Below, in pieces: positions 23,041 to 29,758 of a stretch of 29,758 nt of DNA (positions are counted from its first letter, which is position 1; each line of letters begins with the position of its first letter). The stretch covers positions 1 to 29,758 of the forward strand of contig DIEU01000048.1 of NCBI GenBank assembly GCA_002418775.1, written 5' to 3'. Below the pieces are notes generated by a model. The model made no database searches. It was not told the DNA's origin and saw nothing but the letters and a program-made list of their open reading frames with translations. Both the position numbers and the translations under genes were made by a program. Source of the stretch: Firmicutes bacterium UBA5766. Lineage in GTDB: Bacteria; Bacillota; Desulfotomaculia; Desulfotomaculales; Nap2-2B.

Positions 23041-23784
23041 TTATACTGCGATACCGCCATCTACTATAATGGTCTGGCCAGTTATATAGCTTGCCGCGTC
23101 GCTGGCCAGGAAAACTGCCACCGAACCTATTTCCTCCGGTCTTCCCAGTCGCCCCAGAGCAATGCGGGAGAGCATTTTATCCCTGAATGCTTCCGGAAGG
23201 TTTTGCGTCATGTCAGTTTCAATATATCCCGGAGCAATTGCATTTACAGTAATCTTTCTTGAACCCAGTTCCTGCGCAACCGATTTTGTAAATGCAATTA
23301 GTCCGCCTTTGCTGGCTGCATAGTTTGCCTGACCGACGTTTCCTGTGTAAGCAATAATGGAACTGATGTTAATTATCCGTCCCCATTTTGCTTTAAGCAT
23401 CGGTCGTGTTACAGCTCTTACGCAGTTGAAGGCGCCTTTGAGATTGACCGAAAGAACGCTGTCCCAATCTTCATCGCGAAGCGATACAACCAGGTTATCC
23501 CGGGTAACGCCGGCGTTGTTAACCAGGATATCTACCCGTCCCAACTGTTTAACGGCGAATTGGATCATTGACGTGGCTTGCTCTGGATCAGCGACATTTG
23601 CCCGGTGGGCAATTGCCTGACGGCCTAATTTTTCAATGTTGCTGCATACCTTTTCCGCAGCCTCTGTATCATTCGTATAATTTACCAGTACATCCGCTCC
23701 CGATTCGGCCAGGGACATGGCGATTGCGCGTCCTATGCCCCTGGAGGCTCCTGTAACAACAGCCATTTTGCCGTTAAGGACCAT
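23041..23784 (-). CDS. fabG: 3-oxoacyl-ACP reductase
   Basis: A 247-residue short-chain dehydrogenase that reduces 3-oxoacyl-ACP with NADPH. It has the cofactor loop TGASRGIG (11-18), NNAG, the catalytic Ser in INISSI and the YxxxK pair in YAASKGG. I chose ATG 23784, which lies one base after the fabD TAA with GGGGAGG inside the fabD tail; this gives the usual 247 residues. An in-frame ATG at 23823 would add 13 residues within fabD and has no support. Confidence 0.96.
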   Translation of the reverse strand: MVLNGKMAVVTGASRGIGRAIAMSLAESGADVLVNYTNDTEAAEKVCSNIEKLGRQAIAHRANVADPEQATSMIQFAVKQLGRVDILVNNAGVTRDNLVVSLRDEDWDSVLSVNLKGAFNCVRAVTRPMLKAKWGRIINISSIIAYTGNVGQANYAASKGGLIAFTKSVAQELGSRKITVNAIAPGYIETDMTQNLPEAFRDKMLSRIALGRLGRPEEIGSVAVFLASDAASYITGQTIIVDGGIAV

Positions 23785-23785
23785 T

Positions 23786-24724
23786 TTAGCCAGCCTCCCC
23801 GGGTTGCATAAGTAATTTTTCAATTGATTCCGGGTTCCCGGTATTTGCTATGGATACTTTCCTGCTTATTTTTTTCAGGAGGCCGGTTAAAACATTTCCG
23901 GGGCCTGCTTCTATAAATGACTCAAAATCATTTACCAGGCGGACCATGCTTTCTTCCCAGCGAACAGGGCTGTATACCTGTTCAACAAGAAGCCTGTGGA
24001 CATCGTCCCCTTTTGTAACGTAATCCGCTGTAACGTTAGCTACAACAGGTATCTGTGGATCCTTAATCTCTACGGCGGCCAGTTCGGCGGCCATTTTATC
24101 CCCTGCCGGACGCAACAGAGTGGAATGAAACGGTGCGCTTACGGCAAGCGGAATACATCTTTTTGCCCCTGCTTCTTTAGCCAGGACTTTGGCCCTTTCC
24201 AGAGCCTGATTTTCACCGGCGATAACTACCTGTCCGGGGCAGTTAAAATTAGCCACGTCAACAATTTTGCCCTCAGATTTTACCTTATTGCAGACACTTG
24301 TGATTTCCGGCGCATCAAGGCCCAAAACAGCCACCATGCCGCCCGTGCCCAGCGGTATCGTCTCCTGCATATATTGACCTCTTTTACGCACAAGCCTTAA
24401 GCCGTCCGCAAAGGAAATTGATCCTGCAGTTACAAGGGCGCTGTATTCTCCAAGACTGTGTCCGGCAGCCGCAGACGGTTCAAAACCCCTTTCCAGCAGT
24501 ATCCTGGCGCAGGCTACACTGAAAGTATAGATTGCCGGCTGTGCGTTAATAGTTTTTTGAAGTTCCTCTTCAGGACCTTCAAAACACAGTCTGCTCAAGG
24601 AAAAATCTAAAATCTCATCTGCTGTTTCAAAAATTTTCCTCACCGCAGGGTATTGATCATATGATTTTTTGCCCATACCGGCATACTGCGCACCCTGTCC
24701 GGGAAAGAGAAAAACTGCTTTCAT
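23786..24724 (-). CDS. fabD: Malonyl-CoA:ACP transacylase
   Basis: A 312-residue enzyme that loads malonate onto ACP. The opening FLFPGQGAQYAGMG is typical, the nucleophile is S90 in GHSLGEYSAL, the conserved Arg is in LRLVRKRGQYMQ and the catalytic His is in APFHSTLL. The ATG overlaps the fabK stop (ATGA, 24724-24721), so translation is coupled. Confidence 0.97.
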   Translation of the reverse strand: MKAVFLFPGQGAQYAGMGKKSYDQYPAVRKIFETADEILDFSLSRLCFEGPEEELQKTINAQPAIYTFSVACARILLERGFEPSAAAGHSLGEYSALVTAGSISFADGLRLVRKRGQYMQETIPLGTGGMVAVLGLDAPEITSVCNKVKSEGKIVDVANFNCPGQVVIAGENQALERAKVLAKEAGAKRCIPLAVSAPFHSTLLRPAGDKMAAELAAVEIKDPQIPVVANVTADYVTKGDDVHRLLVEQVYSPVRWEESMVRLVNDFESFIEAGPGNVLTGLLKKISRKVSIANTGNPESIEKLLMQPGEAG

Positions 24725-25716
24725 CTGTTGAATTCACCACCTATAGGAGCAAGACTTTGAAGTATTTTGGCGGCGCCCTGGACAATATCAAGAATTATTT
24801 CACGGGCGCTTTGGATCTCTTTGACCATTGCCGATACCTGCCCGGCCATAACTGACCCATGCTCTGTGTCCCCTTCCACCATTGCGGCCTGAAGGCGTCC
24901 CACACCCAGATTTTCTATTTCTTCCGCAGGCGCCCGGCGGCTTTCCAAATCTTCGTATTTCCTGGTTAGTTTATTCCGGAGCACACGCACAGGATGGCCT
25001 ATACTGTGGCCTGTAACAATAGTGTCCCTGTCCTTCGCTTTAATGATCATTTGCTTGATATTGGGATGGATGGCGCATTCACTTGCGCACATAAAACGGG
25101 TGCCCATCTGGACTCCCACAGCTCCCAGGCATAATGCCGCAGCCAAACCGCGGCCGTCAAAAATTCCACCGGCAGCAATTACGGGCACTTGAACCGCTTC
25201 CACTATCTGGGGAACAAGAGTCATTGTCCCAAGGTCGCCCACGTGCCCACCGCTTTCCATGCCTTCGGCAATAACAGCATTAACCCCGTTGCGGACCAGG
25301 CGTTTGGCAAGGGCTACGGACGATACTACAGGAATTACCTTGACGCCGGCGCATTGCAAATCTGGAAGGTACTTGCCGGGGTTGCCTGCCCCGGTAGTTA
25401 TTACATGTACCTTTTCATCAATAATTACCCTGAGGACATCTTCAACATACGGGGAAAGCAGCAGAACATTAACACCGAATGGTTTATTTGTCAATTCTTT
25501 GGCCAACCGGACCTGTTCCCGCACCCAACTTGCTTCGGCGGTGCCTGAACCAATTATTCCAAGGCCGCCGGCCTCACTTACAGCTGCAGCCAGGTGGGCT
25601 GTTGATACCCAGGCCATTCCTCCCTGGATAACCGGGTATTCAATTCCTAAAAGTTCGCATAATCTTGTATGGATTGAACACGCCTCCTTAAAAGCTAGTG
25701 TGGTTCCGGTAGTCAT
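24721..25716 (-). CDS. fabK: Enoyl-ACP reductase II (FabK)
   Basis: A flavin (FMN) TIM-barrel enoyl-ACP reductase of 331 residues, which replaces FabI for the last reduction in each elongation round. Landmarks are IEYPVIQGGMAWVS, GLGIIGSG, EGMESGGHVGD and VIAAGGIFDGRG. The start is unclear. The only standard in-frame start is ATG 25716, inside fabH, without a ribosome-binding site and adding residues unlike FabK. A perfect AAGGAGG (25689-25683) overlapping the fabH stop points to an AUC codon at 25674, eight bases on, which gives the family-typical N-terminus (IHTRLCELLGIEYP). I list the ATG form but think the AUC form (317 residues) deserves attention. Confidence 0.92.
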   Translation of the reverse strand: MTTGTTLAFKEACSIHTRLCELLGIEYPVIQGGMAWVSTAHLAAAVSEAGGLGIIGSGTAEASWVREQVRLAKELTNKPFGVNVLLLSPYVEDVLRVIIDEKVHVITTGAGNPGKYLPDLQCAGVKVIPVVSSVALAKRLVRNGVNAVIAEGMESGGHVGDLGTMTLVPQIVEAVQVPVIAAGGIFDGRGLAAALCLGAVGVQMGTRFMCASECAIHPNIKQMIIKAKDRDTIVTGHSIGHPVRVLRNKLTRKYEDLESRRAPAEEIENLGVGRLQAAMVEGDTEHGSVMAGQVSAMVKEIQSAREIILDIVQGAAKILQSLAPIGGEFNR

Positions 25717-26704
25717 ACCATTTCATTGCCAGAGCGCCCCAGGTAAGTCCGGCCCCAAAACTGGACATAACTATATGTTGGCCGTCGTTTATTTTATCTT
25801 CCTGCAAAGATTCGTACAGGGCCAGCGGAAGTGTGGCCGAGGATGTATTTCCGTAACGATCAACATTGACTGCTACCTTATCAAGAGGTACTTTTAAACG
25901 CTTGGCGGCTGTTTCAATTATACGCAGGTTTGCCTGGTGAAGGATCAGAAAATCCAAGTCACTGCGGGTCAGTCCCGCCTTTTCCAAAACATCCAGGCAG
26001 CATTCTGCAATGTTCCGTACGGCGAACTTAAAGACCTCCCTGCCGTTCATATGTAAAAAGTGCAGCTTTTTTTCCAATGTATCTTTTGACGCCGGAAATT
26101 GGGTCAGCCCACCGGGAAAGGTTAACATGTGGGCGCCTGAACCGTCCGATCTTATGCTGCTGGAGAGAATCCCGTACCCATCAGGGACCGGTCCCATAAT
26201 TACAGCGCCCGCTGCATCACCGAAGAGGATGCATGTATTGCGGTCTTCCCAGTTAGTTACCCTTGACATACACTCGGCTGCGATTAAAAGAACCCTGCTG
26301 CAAAAGCCGCTGACAATAAACTGGCTTGCAATTACCATCCCGTAAAGAAAAGATGTGCAACCGGCCTGCAGGTCAAACGCTCCCACTTTTCGCGTCCCGA
26401 CTTTATCCTGCACTAAACAGGCGGTGGCGGGAAACAACATGTCGGGAGTGTTGGTGGCTACGATGATTAGATCTATCTCGTCCACATTTATTCCGGCATC
26501 GGCTATTGCTTTCTTTGCTGCTTCAGTCGCCATATCAGAAGTTAATTGATCGGGTTCGGCGATGCGCCTTTCCCTGATACCCGTCCGTGTTACTATCCAT
26601 TCATCCTCTGTATCCACCATTTTCTCCAGGTCCTGGTTAGTCAATTTGCGTTTTGGCGTATAAATGCCAATTCCCAGAATACCTGCTTGTCGATCATTAT
26701 GCAT
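25688..26704 (-). CDS. fabH: Beta-ketoacyl-ACP synthase III
   Basis: A 338-residue enzyme that starts fatty acid synthesis by joining an acyl-CoA primer with malonyl-ACP. The catalytic Cys-His-Asn set is C116 in LQAGCTSF, the His in LHQANLRI and the Asn in YGNTSSA. DTEDEWIVTRTGIRERR is the conserved CoA-binding region. Its ATG lies inside the last codons of plsX (8-base overlap) after AGGAAT. Branched-chain primer use, common in Firmicutes, cannot be read from sequence. Confidence 0.97.
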   Translation of the reverse strand: MHNDRQAGILGIGIYTPKRKLTNQDLEKMVDTEDEWIVTRTGIRERRIAEPDQLTSDMATEAAKKAIADAGINVDEIDLIIVATNTPDMLFPATACLVQDKVGTRKVGAFDLQAGCTSFLYGMVIASQFIVSGFCSRVLLIAAECMSRVTNWEDRNTCILFGDAAGAVIMGPVPDGYGILSSSIRSDGSGAHMLTFPGGLTQFPASKDTLEKKLHFLHMNGREVFKFAVRNIAECCLDVLEKAGLTRSDLDFLILHQANLRIIETAAKRLKVPLDKVAVNVDRYGNTSSATLPLALYESLQEDKINDGQHIVMSSFGAGLTWGALAMKWYDYRNHTSF

Positions 26705-27707
26705 TAATATTCCTGCCTTTGTATTGAATTCTGTGAATGCTGTTTTGTGTGGCTGTTGTCAAATCTTTTTGCGCGGATTCACGTGCAAAACGGATAGCAT
26801 TCTTTATAGCCCGGGAAGTTGAACTTCCATGGCAAACAATAATCAGCCCGTTTAACCCCAATAATGGGGCTCCGCCGTACTCCGCATAGTCCAGCCTTCT
26901 TTGAAAATTGCGCAGAGCTGACATTGACATGGTAAATCCCGCCCTGCCAATCCAGTCTTTGTTTGCTTCTTCTTTCAACATTTGCATAAAAGTGTCGCCG
27001 ATTCCTTCAAGAGTTTTTAAAACTACATTTCCGATAAAACCGTCACAGACAACTACGTCAACTGTGCCCCGACAGATGTCTCTTCCTTCAACGTTGCCGA
27101 TGAAATTAAGATCAGCTTTTTGGAGCAGCGGGAAAGCGGCTAAAGTAAGCTCGTTGCCTTTGGTAACTTCTGTTCCGATATTTAATAATCCCATCCGCGG
27201 GTTTTCTATACTCATTACTTCCTGAGCATAAAGGCGCCCCATGATAGCAAACTGGAGAATATGAACAGGTTTACAGTCTACATTGGCGCCGGCGTCCAGG
27301 ATCATGGTGCACCCGCTTTTACTGGGCACCACTGCGGCAAGAGCAGGGCGGTCAATGCCTTCGATTAGGCGGAGCATTAAAACACCTGCAGCCATTAAAG
27401 CTCCTGTATTCCCCGCCGAAACAGCGGCTGAGGCTGCGCCTTCCTTGAGCAGTTTAATGACCTGGACAATTGAAGAATCTTTTTTCCTTCGCACAGCGAC
27501 TGCGGGAGACTCGGACATGGAAATGACTTCAGACGCATGGTGGATAGTCACAAGCTTGCCCGAATATCCATTAAGTTCTTTTTGCAGCCTTTCCTGATCA
27601 CCTACCAGAATAATTTTCTGGTTATATTCCTGAGCGGCTTGTACCGCGCCTTTGACAATTTCTCCGGGAGCATTGTCGCCGCCCATGGCGTCAACGGCAA
27701 TTCTCAA
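26697..27707 (-). CDS. plsX: Phosphate acyltransferase PlsX
   Basis: A 336-residue enzyme that converts acyl-ACP to acyl phosphate, the donor used by PlsY for the first acylation of glycerol 3-phosphate. It opens with the signature RIAVDAMGGDNAPGEIVKG; VSAGNTGALMAAG and VVCDGFIGNVVLKTLEG are also conserved. The TTG start at 27707 follows AGGAGG, which overlaps the fapR stop codon. It links phospholipid and fatty acid synthesis at the head of the fab cluster. Confidence 0.97.
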   Translation of the reverse strand: MRIAVDAMGGDNAPGEIVKGAVQAAQEYNQKIILVGDQERLQKELNGYSGKLVTIHHASEVISMSESPAVAVRRKKDSSIVQVIKLLKEGAASAAVSAGNTGALMAAGVLMLRLIEGIDRPALAAVVPSKSGCTMILDAGANVDCKPVHILQFAIMGRLYAQEVMSIENPRMGLLNIGTEVTKGNELTLAAFPLLQKADLNFIGNVEGRDICRGTVDVVVCDGFIGNVVLKTLEGIGDTFMQMLKEEANKDWIGRAGFTMSMSALRNFQRRLDYAEYGGAPLLGLNGLIIVCHGSSTSRAIKNAIRFARESAQKDLTTATQNSIHRIQYKGRNINA

Positions 27708-27721
27708 AATCGGCCTACCTC

Positions 27722-28276
27722 CTAGGCTATCGCAAAAACAAGAAATTTTCCTTGAAAAATTGTTTCATCCTGCACTTTTGAAGTGACTCTGACAATAAAT
27801 TTGTTGTTTTTTTTACGGCTTATAAAAGCACTGGCGATCACCTTCTCTCCGCAATAAACCGGCCGTTTGAAACTTATTTTGGCTGTGACTGTCAGAGCAA
27901 CCTTGGTGTTGATCAGGGAAACGGCCAGGCAGTTTGCCTGGGCGAATATGTAATGGCCCCTTGCAACTTTTGTGCTGCTCAGGGTCATCTCTTCAGAGAC
28001 TTCCAGTACAGAAACACCTTGTCTGCCGGGTTCCAGGTCGACGAGATCGCCAATCAATTCTTCCTTTTGCAAAGCTGATACCTGTCCATAGCTTCCCCTG
28101 GCAACTTCCCTCGTCCTCTTGCGGAGTTCGGGGATGCTTAAACCCCAGCGGTCAAGTCTGACTGTCTGGATACTTACACCGAGCATGCGGGCAAGTTCGT
28201 TGTCCGTAAGAAATGGGTTTCCTTCAAGGTATCTGCAAAGAAGTTCCTGTCGTTTGCTTTTCCCCGGACTCTTCAT
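27722..28276 (-). CDS. fapR: FapR, fatty acid and phospholipid synthesis repressor
   Basis: A 184-residue repressor that senses malonyl-CoA. The N-terminal helix-turn-helix holds FLTDNELARMLGVSIQTVRLDR (about 22-43), followed by a linker helix (LSIPELRKRTREVA) and a C-terminal hot-dog domain (about 70-184) that binds malonyl-CoA in Bacillus FapR. I chose ATG 28276, eleven bases after AGGTGG, which aligns with the Bacillus start. An in-frame GTG at 28291 overlaps that ribosome-binding site. The gene heads the lipid operon and lies behind a FapR-like operator (28308-28324), so autoregulation is expected. Confidence 0.95.
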   Translation of the reverse strand: MKSPGKSKRQELLCRYLEGNPFLTDNELARMLGVSIQTVRLDRWGLSIPELRKRTREVARGSYGQVSALQKEELIGDLVDLEPGRQGVSVLEVSEEMTLSSTKVARGHYIFAQANCLAVSLINTKVALTVTAKISFKRPVYCGEKVIASAFISRKKNNKFIVRVTSKVQDETIFQGKFLVFAIA

Positions 28277-28307
28277 GGTAATAAATGCCACCTATGTAAA
28301 AAATACT

Positions 28308-28324
28308 TTAATACCAGATATTAA
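28308..28324. promoter_or_regulatory. fapR: FapR operator
   Basis: TTAATACCAGATATTAA is a near-perfect inverted repeat (TTAATA...TATTAA). It matches the Bacillus FapR box as I recall it (TTAGTACCTGATACTAA) at 14 of 17 positions. It begins 6 bases after the -10 element of the fapR promoter and covers the expected transcription start (near 28323), so bound FapR should block initiation. Confidence 0.87.
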
Positions 28325-28329
28325 AATAG

Positions 28330-28358
28330 AGTATATCCTTTATCCCAAAAAAAAGCAA
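28330..28358 (-). promoter_or_regulatory. Promoter of the fapR-plsX-fab operon
   Basis: On the minus strand -35 TTGCTT (28358-28353) and -10 TATACT (28335-28330) are separated by exactly 17 bp, with a T run in the spacer. It is bounded by the rpmF terminator upstream and by the FapR operator downstream. No other strong promoter is obvious between fapR and ftsY, where all gaps are under 70 bases. Confidence 0.82.
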
Positions 28359-28393
28359 CTGAACCAAAATATTTTGATCTAAAAAATTTTTAA

Positions 28394-28421
28394 ACAAAAA
28401 CGCCTGGTTAATTTCCAGGCG
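28394..28421 (-). terminator. Rho-independent terminator after rpmF
   Basis: On the minus strand a perfect 7-bp stem, CGCCTGG with CCAGGCG (28421-28415 and 28407-28401), has a 7-base loop and is followed by a T tract (from 28400). It lies 56 bases after the rpmF stop and separates the yceD-rpmF unit from the fapR promoter. Confidence 0.92.
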
Positions 28422-28476
28422 GCGCTAGTCAAGTATATTAGTCCCGAAGGGGGGTTTTTAAAATCTAAACAGCAAA

Positions 28477-28650
28477 CTAAAGCTTGATTACTTCCCGGGC
28501 TTTATAATAGCCGCAGGATGGACAGACTCTATGCGATAAAGTCAGTTTATGACAATGCGGGCAGCTGATCAGGTTGGGGGATTGTATCTTCCAGTTAGCC
28601 TGCCGTTGACGCCCGCGTTGTTTTGAAGATCTTCTTTTAGGGACACCCAA
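28477..28650 (-). CDS. rpmF: 50S ribosomal protein L32
   Basis: A 57-residue protein with a TTG start (28650-28648), ten bases after GAGGGGG. It begins MGVPKRRSSKQRGRQRQANW, with the basic N-terminus typical of L32, and has a zinc ribbon CPHC...CPSCGYYKAREVI (two CxxC pairs, residues 30-33 and 43-46). This is the zinc-dependent form of L32. It follows the YceD gene by 49 bases, the usual yceD-rpmF-lipid gene order in many bacteria, and a strong terminator follows. Confidence 0.97.
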   Translation of the reverse strand: MGVPKRRSSKQRGRQRQANWKIQSPNLISCPHCHKLTLSHRVCPSCGYYKAREVIKL

Positions 28651-28699
28651 TTTTTATACACCCCCTCTTGTTTTTCTTAATATCGCCAAAAATTCTATC

Positions 28700-29221
28700 C
28701 TAAATTTTATCACCATGTTTATCTTTGATTAATTCCCGAAGTTCAGCAAGCCTCGGGTCTATATCTTCATGGCTGCAGGCGCATTTTCCTGTATTAAGGT
28801 TTTGCCCGCAGGACGGGCATAATCCCCGGCAATTCTGGTCACAAAGGATTTTCATGGGCATAGCCATGATGAGTGACTTTAATACTTCGGGCTCTATATC
28901 AATAACCTCGTTCTTAAAGGAAATCCACTCATCCTTTAAAATATCCTGGGTTGTGCCGGCAGGGAAGTATGTTTCTTTGAAAGGCGCTTCAACTAAAAAC
29001 TCGGCGCGTCTCAGGCAGCGGTCACAGGGACGCTGGATAGCAGCTTCAATGGTTCCTTCCGCCTCAATTATTTTCCCGGAACTTGTAAATTCAATTTTTA
29101 CATTCACTGGTCCGGCGAAAGAAATTTCTTCTATGTCGGTGTTTGATAAATCTGCTTCTTTTTGAAAAAGAAGGGTATTCCCCTTGCTGTCTTTTATTGT
29201 TTCTACGTTTACCCGGATCAT
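28700..29221 (-). CDS. yceD: DUF177 / YceD family protein
   Basis: A 173-residue protein of the YceD/DUF177 family, linked in other bacteria and plants to 23S rRNA accumulation. The N-terminal half is beta-rich. Characteristic are RPCDRCLRRAEF (about 64-75) and a C-terminal cysteine cluster, CDQNCRGLCPSCGQNLNTGKC (about 134-154), which could bind zinc. The gene has its own consensus promoter 32-61 bases upstream and GGAGTG before the ATG. It is co-transcribed with rpmF. Confidence 0.93.
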   Translation of the reverse strand: MIRVNVETIKDSKGNTLLFQKEADLSNTDIEEISFAGPVNVKIEFTSSGKIIEAEGTIEAAIQRPCDRCLRRAEFLVEAPFKETYFPAGTTQDILKDEWISFKNEVIDIEPEVLKSLIMAMPMKILCDQNCRGLCPSCGQNLNTGKCACSHEDIDPRLAELRELIKDKHGDKI

Positions 29222-29252
29222 TTTATAACACTCCGTTGTTTTGGCGAAACCA

Positions 29253-29282
29253 ATTATATAGAAGAAAAGCCTATTCTGTCAA
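29253..29282 (-). promoter_or_regulatory. Sigma-A-type promoter of yceD-rpmF
   Basis: On the minus strand -35 TTGACA (29282-29277) and -10 TATAAT (29258-29253) are both perfect, with an 18-bp spacer. The expected start is near 29246, about 25 bases before the yceD ATG at 29221. Confidence 0.9.
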
Positions 29283-29292
29283 GGTAATTATA

Positions 29293-29320
29293 ATAGGGGC
29301 GCTTTTAAAAGCGCCCCTAT
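29293..29320. terminator. Perfect 28-bp palindrome, likely terminator of the spore protein gene
   Basis: ATAGGGGCGCTTTT and its exact complement meet without a spacer, so the RNA can form a long stem. It begins 7 bases after the spore protein stop (29327) on the minus strand and lies just before the yceD promoter. The bases that follow (TATAATTACC) are only moderately U-rich, so termination may rely on stem strength; it could act in both directions. Confidence 0.72.
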
Positions 29321-29326
29321 ATGCCG

Positions 29327-29512
29327 CTAGTATCCTCTTGCCATGCTGCGTTCAGCTCGCTCGATAGCCAGGCGGACTAAGTTTCCACAATTTTTTGAGG
29401 AAACGTTGCCGAAATAACCGCCATCCCTTTGTACAACATCGGCCACACCAAGTTCATCAGCCAACTCGTACTTCAGCCTGTCGGACATTACGCTTCTGCG
29501 CCTTTTACCCAT
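29327..29512 (-). CDS. Alpha/beta-type small acid-soluble spore protein (SspF-like)
   Basis: A 61-residue DNA-binding spore protein. The first conserved helix is DRLKYELADELGVAD, which contains the GPR protease-type site around YELADEL. The second is GGYFGNVSSKNCGNLVRLAIERAE, matching the G-Y-x-G...S-x-x-x-G-x-L-V pattern of the family. I chose ATG 29512, seven bases after AAGGAGG; an in-frame GTG at 29518 is only one base from that site. It is expected to be made in the forespore and to saturate and protect spore DNA, so it is good evidence that the organism sporulates. I did not find a convincing sigma-G promoter by eye. Confidence 0.92.
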   Translation of the reverse strand: MGKRRRSVMSDRLKYELADELGVADVVQRDGGYFGNVSSKNCGNLVRLAIERAERSMARGY

Positions 29513-29694
29513 GAGCACGCCTCCTTTTGTTTTGAGGATATCGCGGCAAGGGTAAAAATCTGATTAAAATCTTTTCACTAATAATATCACCGGATCGGAG
29601 ACAAAAAATGAAAGGTAATAATTTCGAGAAAAGGCAAGATAATTTTATGTCGAGAAAGCTGAATGGATAGTGTTTTAGGAAGTGCTTTCAAATC

Positions 29695-29723
29695 TTGACA
29701 ATTACCTTTAAGTAGACTAAAAT
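29695..29723 (+). promoter_or_regulatory. Sigma-A-type promoter of the tRNA at the right edge
   Basis: A perfect -35 TTGACA (29695-29700) and a -10 TAAAAT (29718-29723) are spaced by exactly 17 bp. Transcription would start about 3-5 bases before the tRNA at 29734, typical for a tRNA gene or operon. Confidence 0.88.
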
Positions 29724-29733
29724 TTTTATATAA

Positions 29734-29758
29734 CGGGGCGTAGCTCAGTTTGGCTAGA
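29734..29758 (+). tRNA. 5' part of a tRNA, probably tRNA-Pro (cut by the window edge)
   Basis: CGGGGCG (acceptor positions 1-7) is followed by T8-A9, the D-stem GCTC and D-loop AGTTTGGCTA. The anticodon lies beyond the end. A C at position 1 is unusual and typical of bacterial tRNA-Pro, so proline is the best guess, but the identity cannot be confirmed. Confidence 0.82.

Noticed and set aside
23785..23823. 13-residue N-terminal extension of FabG
   Set aside because: It lies inside fabD, and GGGGAGG plus an ATG one base after the fabD stop gives the usual 247-residue protein.
29608..29670. A 20-codon rightward frame after a CGGAG
   Set aside because: It is too short, has a weak ribosome-binding site, and shows no recognisable motif, so it cannot be separated from chance.

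Overview
The window looks like chromosome from an anaerobic, endospore-forming, low-to-mid GC Firmicute, most like the Desulfotomaculum/Pelotomaculum group of the Peptococcaceae (an inference from gene content, not from a search). The pointers are an alpha/beta-type small acid-soluble spore protein, FapR and FabK lipid genes, strong AAGGAGG ribosome-binding sites with frequent TTG/GTG starts, and a four-gene biotin carboxyltransferase set of the kind used in propionate/methylmalonyl-CoA metabolism. No mobile element or CRISPR array is visible. The only repeat cluster is a short palindromic array near 15.4 kb.

Layout. 1-300: a leftward tRNA-Trp with a consensus promoter. 408-6280 (+): a small two-CxxC protein with a TTG start, a large UPF0182 membrane protein, 6-phosphofructokinase, an unknown exported protein, and a family 4 glycosyltransferase coupled to it. 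6354-6557 (-): a ten-cysteine miniprotein. 6820-8522 (-): phosphate permease genes pstC-pstA preceded by four exact 11-bp Pho-box repeats, but with no pstS, pstB or phoU beside them. 8721-12317 (-): 12S-like carboxyltransferase, a small epsilon-like protein, a biotin carrier and a 5S-like carboxyltransferase. With no biotin carboxylase and no membrane decarboxylase subunit, this set reads as a methylmalonyl-CoA:pyruvate transcarboxylase. 12556-13167 (+): lexA.

13183-19795 (-): an S-adenosylmethionine by-product block. It holds a PLP lyase-like protein, MTA phosphorylase, adenine phosphoribosyltransferase, adenosylhomocysteinase, a class II aldolase, MtnA isomerase and a second MTA-phosphorylase paralogue carrying the residues expected for 6-oxopurines. 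Together these can turn MTA, and possibly 5'-deoxyadenosine, into AMP, dihydroxyacetone phosphate and a small aldehyde, and SAH into adenosine and homocysteine, without oxygen. No genes of the oxygen-requiring methionine salvage branch are present.

19820-28276 (-): a compact lipid cluster read fapR-plsX-fabH-fabK-fabD-fabG-acpP-fabF-rnc-ftsY. It is headed by a well-formed promoter with a palindromic FapR operator at its start site. 28477-29512 (-): ribosomal protein L32 (TTG start), the DUF177/YceD protein with its own consensus promoter, and the spore protein. The window ends in the first 25 bases of a rightward tRNA, probably tRNA-Pro, behind a perfect -35/-10 pair.

Several starts given here differ from the longest open frame because ribosome-binding sites, stop/start overlaps or family length favour an internal start: lexA, mtnA, fabG, fapR and the spore protein. 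fabK is a special case, where the best ribosome-binding site points to a non-standard AUC codon.
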